The position numbers were made by a program, and so were the translations under genes. Shown here in pieces: positions 23,101 through 35,100 of a stretch of 43,777 nucleotides of DNA; the first letter of the stretch is position 1, and each line of letters begins with the position of its first letter. The DNA is from Helochares maculicollis. Its lineage: Eukaryota > Arthropoda > Insecta > Coleoptera > Hydrophilidae. The stretch covers positions 1 to 43,777 of the forward strand of contig JAWQRO010000301.1 of assembly GCA_033557835.1 (NCBI GenBank). The letters are read 5' to 3'. The notes beneath the pieces were generated by a model, which worked only from the letters and a program-made list of their open reading frames with translations, had not been told where the DNA came from and ran no database searches.

Positions 23101-26100
23101 ATGGGAAAAAAGATGTTGTGGTAAAGTGGATGGAGAGCACCTAAACAATACGTATACACAACGTTTGTTGATTTTTTTCACTTGATCGTGCAAGCAGAAG
23201 AAAACTCCTTAATTGCAAACTGCGGGTTTTGCATAATCCCAAAGTTTATTAAACCTGCTGATTTCTATGTATTTCACAACAGGAAACACCTTGCATATTC
23301 TGATACTAAGATAGTTTTGAAAGTATTGCATTAACTACGTGAACTGACTTCTATTTGCATATGTAGTAGATAATTTTTCAAATTTACGACAGACTTGACG
23401 CACTCAAAAATAAATCGTCACATTAGTGGCATTATGGCAAAGGCCTAGAATGGAATACATCACAGTAACACAGAAAATTCTTCATGTATATTATTAATCG
23501 TAATTTCTATAAATTTCCTGTGAACCCATGACGTTATCGTTATATTCACAGATACACTTTGGTTTCTTATAGCTCACTAGGAAGCCGCAAGATTATTTTT
23601 ATTGAAACAGCAAAACAGTCTGCTTTATTTTTAAAGTAAAAAAAAAACAACAAATACTATTACATCCAATAAATACATTTTCAAACGCAGAAGGGTATAA
23701 TTTTCTGCCATCAGCAAGAACTGAATAACCTTGGAATTTGCGATTGAAAATAAATTTGTGCATATGCTTGCGTAATCTATGAAAAATAACACCTTAGACA
23801 TGAGATCTAGTTCGGAATTGCATTACAAAGTTCAAGGATACATCCGAATCTCAAACATGTTCAAAACCATTAATTAAACTTTATCGCTTTGTACATCTTT
23901 ATGAATATTTTTTTCTGATGTGATGATTAACAAAACAAGCTCCTTTCCTTGATTCATATTAATCTTGTAAGCATTTTTGTTTGTTTTTTTTTATTTAGTT
24001 ATATGTACATTTCAGGTCATAGGTTTGAATTGCAAGAATCTGTATCATTAGTACTGGAGCCTGGAATATGGTGAGTTCAATTTTTTATCATGTAGCTTAA
24101 TTCATAGATAAGATTATTTACCCTTTACCCTTCGCTATCAAGTACATAAAAACGTCTCAAATTTTTATTTAACTTTATCTGAATTGTTAACGCTCCGAAG
24201 TATGTATGTAAAATGATATTCAAAAGCATAAGAGCCTTAAACTAAAGTTATCAATAAACTGGTCGCTTATCAGTTATTGAATAGAAACCAATCATATTTA
24301 AAATTCTTCACCCCACTCACCACAGTATTGATAATACTGTTGTATTCTACGTTATTTATATTTATCCTTGTTTATCACAATCGCCAATGCTAGTAGAAGA
24401 GAGCTAAACGCAAGATAAGGCATACCCATGGAAAAAGTAGTTTCTTTTCGTAAGAAGCTTTTCTTTGAGCGAAATATTTCGTGGAGTGAAGTTCGCTTTT
24501 TTGATACAATTGGATATTTTGTGGATTTACTCGAATTGTACAACGCGTTTTAGTGGCTGTGATATTCTTGTGTTATTAGTGATATTTTGCCATATTTAAA
24601 AATCGTTTTTACTGCTACTGGATTACCAGTGTTCTCAGCAGCTGGCGTATCGTATGTATTTTATAAGTTGATGAGAGCCAATCACGTGTTTGTTTATGTC
24701 TAATTGATACTAATGTAGAGATATTTCTGTTGTTTTTACCGTTTATTTATTTGCTACGGGGTCAAAATGATGATGGTACTAAATTCGAAACAATTTTTTA
24801 AAAGAGCATAGCAGCCTCGTGGCACGTGGTTGCAGTTTTGACTTACGTGAAGAAGGCATGTTTGTATCCTTTCTCAGGCAGGATGGTGCACAATTTGTTG
24901 TCATTGTTTTATTTTAATCTACATGTTCCAGCTTTTGCAAACATATGCGAGCTAAGTTGCGAGTTAAAATATAATAATTTGGCATTGTTATGTGCAAACA
25001 ATAAAGCCAGTACTCGGTCAAGCATTTTTATTGTAATTAGGGGCCATTATATTTAGAACACGGTAGTAAATCTCTGCACTGTGTAATTGTTTATTTTATT
25101 TTATTGAATGTACGCATTGCATTTTATAGTTTGATTAGCCGATCGGACATGAATGGAAACCCAGTCATAAGTTTGAATAATTGAACGCTGCATGATGTAT
25201 GAGACTTTTTTTAGTACAGTTGACTTTTTATGCCCTATCGTACGAATCTATTGCCCGTATTTTGCATTTCCACTAATTATTTATTGCTTCGCCATTTTGG
25301 CAACCAAATTTACCACCCACATTTTTTTAATTAATGAAAGTATTTTGAATGAATATGCTTGACACAAATATTACTCCGTGTCTAATATTTATTTATACGA
25401 CCATTCAATATCAATATAACTCGATTCCATCGATTTTAATCCAAGGCAAAACTTTGCTGTTACTAATAATTATCCCAGTATGGAAAGGATTCCAAGTCGT
25501 GCTAAAGCATGATGACCAGAAATAGGCTTTGAATGTGATTTTTCTTTGAAAGTGAGTCTATAAAATGAGTAAAAGCATAGAAATTGATTAACTACTATTG
25601 TAGATCAATTAAAATATGGGATAACAGCTTTTCTTAGTAAAAATATGCCTAAATTTGTAAACACATCTAATTCAAAAGAGAAATAAGAAGTAGGATTGGA
25701 ATCTATTTGAATCTATTCATCCTCCATTTACCGCTGAACCATTAGTTTTATTGTGTGCACTTGATAGTTCATTAAATATTTAACGTTTATCAAAAATGCA
25801 ATGCGATTAAGCATATTTTGCATGTCAATCAATAGTCAGATGCTGAGTTTATATTATCTAGAAATTTTAAAGCTTTGAGTATTTGTATATTAATTAGTCC
25901 TAGCTACGAATTTATTCTGTTCCTTCAGAATTAGCACTAGTACTAAATATTAAATTATTGTGTGCATATGAATATAAATTAGACCCAAAAAAGTAAACTG
26001 TTTTAACGTAGCCAACAATCATTAAGCTGGAATACTACATGTTGTAGATACATGAAATTCTAGTTTGAGTTAGCAGATATGAGAGTATCTACAAAATGTT

Positions 26101-29100
26101 CTAAAGAAGGTTTAAAATTGAATAACATTTTTAAACTATTGTGTGATATGTTTTAATAAATATTTGCTCAATTGTAGAAATACCAAGATCAACATCACTA
26201 GTAAATATAGAGATAGCTACACTTAGATTATTAAAGATGCACAAATATAAAACCTTGTTTGATTATGCCAAAAAAAATCTATACATTTTTTCATACAAAT
26301 GTATTTTTGTTTATGGTATGGTTTCATTTATGTTTAAATATGATTGGCCTATTATTAACGGATACGCTCAAGAAGAGAAGAGAGCGGTTTTTTGGCATAA
26401 AAAGATGTTTTTTGTTTTGTAAAATAATATATTTTAGTATCGATCCTTAAAAGTTATTGGATACTGCGATTGAATTTCAAAAATGTTGTGAAACATTCTG
26501 TCACCAATATTTGAATTTGTAAGTGAATATTGGTTGGCTCTATTTTCTTCGTTCCTGAATGACCCAAGGTGCTGAACCGATTCTACAATTCCTGCGAAAT
26601 TAAAACTTGTTTTTCTATCTATTTGACGGATAAAGTAATATAATTCAAAGCCATAGATATTGGAAATGTTTCCTCTAAAGCACGTTTGGCTGAACGAATT
26701 AATTCAATGTAAAACTAATGAACTAAAGAAAATAATGAAGGGTGTGGGATAGACATGAGGCAATTCCACATTCATGATGATTTATTGCTGATTGTTTCTG
26801 AAGCTAAACAATGCAATCAGTTATGGCATGGTTTGTTTTTGGAGATATGCTTATATTCGGTAACTAATGTGATATTGTTGTAATAAGAGCTCCTTTTCCA
26901 TTACTCATGATCCGACTGGAACAGCAAGAAAAAGATTTGCTTGATAGGGTTCTCCGAATTCGTCTCAAATTTTGCGTGCAAGTCTATAGATCATTTTAAA
27001 AGAAATTAACGTGACTTTGAAGTATTAATATAATATTGACGCTGATACTATACTGATACTACTGATAATATAGTCTGAGTGACATTCTGATAAACCAAAC
27101 AAAAGATAGGAAGAACAGGAGCTAAAACTCTTGTTTGATGATGGGGGCAAACTTATAGTCAAGTTATTAACACTAGCGGAAATTTCGGTTCAGTAATATG
27201 ATTAGACAAGTGATGAGTAAAGGCTGTTCGTTAAGCAGGAATACACTTCATGTGATTGGCCATTTTAAATAGATGTATAGTTTTTTTTTCTGTTATCCTG
27301 CTTAAAAATAAGCACTTTGCTGCAAAGTAAAATGTTTGTATGACCCATTTTTTTTACTTACTTGTTTTAGAATTTTCAAAATGCGTTCTTTTAGAATCTC
27401 AGATGTCGGCAATGGGTTTCAAATTTTGCTAATACCGGCATCGATGAATTACTATAGTTCAACTTGGTATTTCTTGTTTGAGAATGTACTTGACTGAGGA
27501 AGTAATCAAAAATCAAATAACAATAATCCAACGGTGACTAGTAGTGGATATGCAACAAAAGCTTGTAAATCAATATCAACAATGTATACATAAAACAAAA
27601 GTATTTTATTGCGACTGATGATAAATACTCAGTTTTTAGCAAAAGGTGGTCTTATAAAGTTTTCGAAAATTAACTCATCCTCTTGTATTAAATGCTAAAC
27701 GGTTGTTGCAGGTGTAAATACGCAAAAGCTTAGTTTTGTGTTCAACTCCATAGACTGCAGAGCCGTGAATACTATGTGCTTATTTCTTTCCCGATATCGA
27801 ACTATTGTTTTGCGTTACAGTTTTTCGTAAAAATGTATGTAAAGCATCAAATAACAGGTTTTAAGCGACGTATTATAGTTATAGAAAATACCAATTAGAG
27901 TCACAATACTAGGTTGTCCAAACAGTTTTCGGTTTGATAAGAATAATACAATTTTATGGTTTGATAGTCACTTTATTATTCAGTATAGTCTCCCAGAACA
28001 TCAATATACATGTTCCAACGAGATTCTAATCTATGAATTCCAACTCTCAAGTGAGAAGGGTTGCAAAATATGCTTCTAAATCTGTTATAACATCACTAAT
28101 TGATAAAAACCGCTTTCCAAGCATGCGTTTTTTAGACCTGGAAACAGATCGGAGTCGTTAGTGAAGACGGTGGATGCTCCAACAGTTTGGACTTTAATTC
28201 ATCGATTTTAGCCTTTGTCAAAATGCTCTTGTGACACAGTGCATTGTCCTGATGAACATAGATTTTTTTTCTTCTACAAACCAGGCCTTTTTTCATGAAT
28301 GTTTTCGTTCAGCTGGTCTAAAAGTTACAATTATATTCGAAATTTATTGTTTTTTCCAGTTTGCAAGTAATCCACAAACAAAATGTCTTTCGCATTCTAA
28401 AAAACTGATGCTAATACCGTTTTAGCCGATTTCTGGACACGAACTCGTTTCGGAGCCGAAGAACCAGGTTCACACCACTTTTAAGCGACGCACAAAATCC
28501 ATTTTATCCTTTCGAACACGCTCTAAATGTTGCTGAGAAAGTCGCATTTGAATGTGTTTTGTTCTATTGTTAGCGAATGGGGCACCTATTGTCAACAAAG
28601 TTTTATTGCTTACACTGCCCAATGAGATGCCTAGATCTTCTATTATATCGCTTTCAGTCACTCAATGATTTTCAAATACGATATCCTGTATTTTTTCTAC
28701 GATTTCGGGTGTTGTTGCTGTTTTTGGACGTCCTTGGCGTGGATTTTCTTCAAGGCTTGTACGACCACGTTTCAATTCAGCAACCCATCTTTCTACTGTG
28801 CTAATTGAAAGCGAGGAGTCCTTACGCACCTTCAACGTTCATTCATAAATTTTCTTTGATTCTAAACTTTCCAAGAATAAAAATTCAATCACTGCACGAT
28901 ACTTGACTTTCGCATTATAAAAATATCTGTGACGCGTCCATACTAAGTGGATTGTAAACAAAGAATGAATCGAAAGATTGAAATGAAACTTTACATATAT
29001 TCATTTGAAGAGAACTAACAAACAAATCGACTAGTAGCAACGCCCTTTCTTATCGACTGCAAAACTTATTGAGCAACCTAGTCCGTGCTCCTAAACTCGT

Positions 29101-32100
29101 AAGTAATAGAAGTAATAAATAAAAATTAATTCAGAAATTTTGTCTTCTCACAAGAGAGATTGACCCTATATTTTCATATCTTTTTTTATGTGAATTTATA
29201 GTTAACCTTACCCCAGACGAAGATAAATTTGTCTATTTAATACACTGATTAGAAAATTTTCTTACGTATTGCGGCTCTTCACGCAAGTTAGAACATCGTT
29301 AATCACTGCCTCAACTTTGACTCGAAAGATAATTTTTTAGTAAAGGGTCAACAGAATTTTCAACGTGATCCTCTGTTTGAACAAATAAAAATACAACGAA
29401 ATATCTTTACATGCATTGACATAAAATATAACAAATGGTGTGCTTGAAATTCTCTTTGATGAAGGGCAGCCTATAGCCATAGATAATATAAAGTGAAAAA
29501 TATAAGCAACTATGTCCTTAACTGACTTATACTATTAGATTTTCATTATTTTAATCATAATTTTTTTTATTAATCCTTGTTAATCTATATGTTAAAACTT
29601 TTATCCGAGCTGCTTGCTAAACAGTTGTGGAGTCTCACAGAGTGCTTAGTAATGGACTACAATCACGAAACGGTATCTTAAGAAAATGTTTGTTTGAACT
29701 TAATTCTAATCACGCGTTTGGAGCAAGAAATAAAATGAAATCATCAAAATGAATCCGGCTTATCAGCTACATTCATTATGTCATGTACATAGAAGTACAC
29801 CGCTTATCACCAAACATAAGTTCATGATGTTTATTTATAATATTATTTTTATATCGTGTGCAGGCTTTCTCTAAAATTTTTATTACGATAAGAACACATT
29901 TCCATGATCTCTTTATCCATTACTCAAAAGTGTCTACTCACAACAGCGAGATGTCATACTTGTATTTATTTTCAATACATTGTTGTCATTATGTTCAAAT
30001 CACTTGCTCAAATTGAGAATGTTTGGTCGTTTTGATTGTAAATTGAATAACCTTGGGTATAAAAAGTTGCCGTTTCTCCATACATATTTAACAATGAAAT
30101 TATACAAAAAGCACGTACGTACATCGAGTACTAATTAACAATTCCGTAGCTTTAGCAATTAACTGCACTTGAAATTCTACCACATAGAAATATTAACATT
30201 TCCGTTCCTTTCTCGTTTATCCAAATTGGTTTAAATAATTCCACTGCTTTTGACGAAATTAGCATCAGGTGGTAAATGGTTACTAGATATGTAGATATGT
30301 TTTCTTATTTCCATATTTTTTGTTAAGTACTTTATGCGTCGCTAAAACGTGGTTCAATCATTTTTTATTTGTTGCAGTTCTAAAGACGATGAAATAGACG
30401 GCAACTGTGTCGTTAGAGCAAGGGGTCTCCCTTGGCAAAGTAGTGATCAGGATATTGCGAAATTTTTTAGGGGACTCAATGTCGCCAAGTAAGTATTCAG
30501 CATTAATTATTACCCTCTCTCTCTCTCTCTTACACACACATTCTACCTTACTCTATCTAATAATGTGCTTAGAAATTCCTTAATTATTGTGACAATAAAA
30601 TAAAAATTACTTCATCATCGCGGAACAAAGTCCTTATTATATGCCGCTTGAAGTCTGCTGTTTATCATCAGAGTTCAGAGTTTAAGAAATAATTTCATTA
30701 AATAGGTGTTGTTTGCTAAATTCATATAAAAGAAGTTCATTGATTTTTAAATAAAATATATTGCATCAATCGCTTGCGACTTATGGACGTCGTAAGGAAG
30801 TTAGTTTAAGAATTAAAAACATGCCTCTGTTGATTAAACATATGATTTCTTATCGAACTCGAAGATATGGATTTATGTAATATTGAAAATCACGTTTAAC
30901 GTGATATGCACAATGTCAATTATTTTTAGAAATATCCTACAAGGTCTGCTTAGCAAAGATAAGGATTCGGTTTGCTGTAATTCGCCGATATCAAATATTT
31001 TCTCCTCTAATATGCACAGGTGTTTAACGAATCGAAATTAATAATTGTTGCCAACTGAAAAAATGTCTCCACTTTTTACATGACTAGTTAAATGCAAACG
31101 CATTGTGAGCTACTTGAAAAGCAGTGATATTTACAAACAAATATAATGCATAAACATAAACGTATGACACATATTAGCATATCCACTCTTTAAACGCATA
31201 GCCTTAATTAAAATACTGCGATTTCAGGAAATATTGAATATTTATGTTTAAAAAACATATTGTATATATTGAATTTTTAATAAAAAATATAAGTCAAATT
31301 TGGACATGTACGTAAAAAGTGTGGTTTACTAAATACTTTTTAATGTTTTTGCAGAGGTGGAGTAGCCCTTTGTTTATCCCCACAAGGAAGGAGAAACGGT
31401 GAAGCTTTTGTAAGATTCGTTAGTCAAGAGCACAGAGATATGGCTTTAAAAAGGCATAAACATCACATAGGCAATAGGTATATTGAAGTATATCGCTCGT
31501 CTGGGGAAGATTTCTTATCAGTAGCTGGTGGATCTAGCTACGAGGCCCAAGCGTTTCTTTCAAGGGGAGCCGCCGTTATTGTGCGGATGAGAGGCCTCCC
31601 GTATGATTGCACAGCTAAACAAGTGGTGAGTTAATTTGTTACTTTATTTTAGCTAGGAGCAATTTTTTGAGACTCATTACCTTGTCCCGAGAAGACGACT
31701 GCGACAAACAGTGCTATTATCAGCTAAATGACTTCGCGATTTTCTACGAGTATTATACTAGACAGAATTAATAACATTCCTAAATTTACGTCATGCTTAT
31801 ATGTGGGTTGGTCAATCATAAACCTTATTCAACTAAAAATTAATTACGCTCCGCCAAAAGAATGAAAAGTAATTTCGTTCCAATTTCATTCTATTTGCAA
31901 TTGTTTCAATTGTGAGAGAAAGGGAGGTAAAACAGAATTTTCAATTCAATAAATAATAATTTATTTCTGCGTCAATAGTAAAATCAATTTCACCAAATAT
32001 TGTACACCTACTGGCGAGTGCAAATAAAAAATATTGAACAGTAAAGTATTGGTTGTAAATTTCATTAAATCTGAACCACGAAATTTGGTGTCGCAAAAAA

Positions 32101-35100
32101 CAAAATGATCTGGCTTTAAGAATGCTTCACTGCTTGATTTAAAGTCCGTTCTTAATACAAATTAGGCATAAGTAAAACGGGAAAAATCAAAACAAAGCAA
32201 TATGATGGTATTTAATTAATCGATGTAACACTATATTTTAGAAGCATACTTTGAGCTTGTTTAGGAATAAGAATTGCTTCTTCTCCACTTAAATCTAGTC
32301 GTTTAATGAACTTTTGCTACTGCTTAAAGTATAGGCATAATCTTTTAGCTTTTATATATGGTGCTTAAGGATTTAATGTGGCTTATTTCATATACATATT
32401 ATAAAGAGCGCTGCTTTTAAAGCCTCCACTCTAGGTGTTACATATGCAGGCAGCTTCTAAAATAGAGCAATCCGATTATAAAACTGAGCGTCGCACTTAT
32501 TAATATTCTAACTGGTTGCATCTTTAACAACATGCCAAGAATTACAATTAGCCGCGCGAAAGCTTGAAATTCATATACAAAAAGCGCAAGACTTTCTAAG
32601 CTTAAAAAAATAGTCACACATTGCAGCATTTATGTTATGCTTATGTAATTAGAGATGTTGTTACAGAAACTCAAATTATTGACGATCGGGACATTCCATA
32701 TGATTGCTTTAGGAGGACTAAACATTTTATTGAAATTAATATAAAAATCGCGGCGATTTCGCCGAATTAGTCGCCTTTAGTCCTCGGAAATTCATCAAAC
32801 AATGATAAATCAAAGTATTACTCACATTTTCAAGGATCAAAAAAGTAGAAGCGCTTTGATTGGTAAATAAACGTTATAACGGGATACTTTATAAGCGCCT
32901 CCGGTCCCAACTAATAAAAGATGTTAACAAGGCACAATTCCCCTTAGGATGTTTATATTTTAATTATGCAGTAGCAGTGAAAGTATAATTGAAAAACATA
33001 TCTATAAAGAAGTGACAGACATGCTACAAACACATCAACGTTTTTTTTTATTAAATCAGCTCAGGAATCGTTCGTATCCGGGAGATTAAATACACTTTTA
33101 AATGTGTCGTCGTTGGTGCGGACGGTTATTTATTTTGATATAAATCAGGGTAGTTTTTATGTTACGAATTTGATTGCAGCGCCGATCCGTCTTGATTGGT
33201 GTGTAGAATTAAATACCAGTTACCATAATGTGCGGGAATAGGCATGTGTTGTATCCAATATGCGACGCTGTTTTTTACTCTTATCCCTCACTATTATCCA
33301 CTAAAATGAATAAAAAATATGCATATATTTAGCGTAATCAAAAATCACACATTATGATGGTAGAAGCTCGCATTTAGAAATATAAAAAACATTAAAACTG
33401 ATATTCTAAACTCAATAAAAACTGTCATCTCTCATAGTTGTAACAGCAAAACAATTTCAGATATGTTATAATGTCCCTTTTCAAAATTTCACTCTATTAA
33501 ACTAATAAAAATTTTAAGCATTTAAGGCATTTATTAGCTAAGAAATGTATTGGTGAGGTGCTTAGAAACATATGTTTTCTCACCGTGAGGTTACAAGAAT
33601 AACCAATTTCTATTATCCGTTTGTATTTCTATCAATTCTACCTGACGATCTTTCTTTTTTTCTAATATTATCTACTTACACTTTTAGTCTAGGCCTCATT
33701 TATCGATTGCACTTAAAATGTAGAGTTAAATAATTATACAAGTAGACAATTCAACTTAGTATTTATTTACTAAAACTCGTGTACCATATACAAAGACAAA
33801 ATGTACTGTTTGAAATTTACACCAATGAGTAATTTGTGGTAATTACAAAAGTATCTCGCATCTTCTTTATTTCCAAAAACAGTAAAGTTTTTTTAAATTC
33901 TTCACCTTAAAGGCCGTGAAATGATGATTTCTGGCTACCATAACGTCATTAAAGACATCAAACAGAGATGAGATATTTACATCCCGCAAACCGCCGACCA
34001 ATTAAAGCAAGCCAAAATAAAAAAGAAACCCATCAAAGCAAGTTCAAAAATCATAGTGATGTTTATAGTTGTTTTTTACTATCTTGATGTGATCTTCTAT
34101 GATTTTCTTCCATCGGGTCAAACTGTTAACAACAAATATTTTTTGGATGTTATGGTAAGTTTGCCTGAAGCTTTTCGCTGGAAGTGGTCGGAATTATGGG
34201 CCGAAAATTCTAGTTTCTACATCACGATCTCACTTCATTACTTATTCGAAATTATTTTGCCGCAAATTCGTACCCTTCCGCACCCGTCTTATTCGCCAGA
34301 TTTAGCCTCTTGTGACGCCGCTCAGAAAATCGTTTTTAACTACTTTTTCAAAGGCTATAAAAAATTTATTGTACAGTCATATATATACATCTATAAAATA
34401 TACATCAATTGTCTTAACATATTGGCTCACTGCTAAGCTTCAAAAATCTACCAAAAAAATATATAAGCAACAATGGAAGTGAAACTAAATTAAGTAATAT
34501 TAATAAGATTGGAAAATATTTCAGTACTATTATATAAAGATCATTTCTAATCATTATTAACACCAGAAGATATAATCACATGTATTTTTCAAGTCTCAAT
34601 GTTTTATTTTGCAATTTGGCAAACTACCAATCTGCTCTGCACAAAAATTATAAACCTTTAAACATTAGATTTACATTTAGGCAAATCTCAAAGCGTGCAA
34701 ATCCATTGAAAAATAATTTTTTGCATTTATTATGCATTCTATAGGTAGCGTATACTGCTAATAAAAGTGTTTAGTGTATCTGTCAAATTTCTACAATTGC
34801 AACACCACTGATTAATTGTATTTATTTCAGCTCGATTTCTTTACTCAAGGAGAACAATCATGTACTGTACTAGACGGGACTGATGGAGTATTGTTTGTTA
34901 AAAAGCCTGATGGCCGAGCGACTGGTGATGCGTTTGTACTATTTGCAAATGAATCTGATGCTCCGAAAGCTTTATCGAAACATAGGGAATGCATAGGTTC
35001 AAGATATATAGAGCTATTTAGGTCCACAACTGCCGAAGTTCAACAAGTATGTTAATCTCATAATTGACACCCATATTTCACTTTGTAGCCATGCAGTTTA

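Noticed and set aside
26237..26450. Overlapping + strand frames rich in Phe, Tyr, Lys and Ile
   Set aside because: Composition reflects local AT-richness; no splice outline or similarity.
28577..28804. Plus-strand 75-codon open frame
   Set aside because: Antisense of the inverted mariner transposase.
34845..35027. Minus-strand 60-codon open frame
   Set aside because: Antisense of fus exon F.
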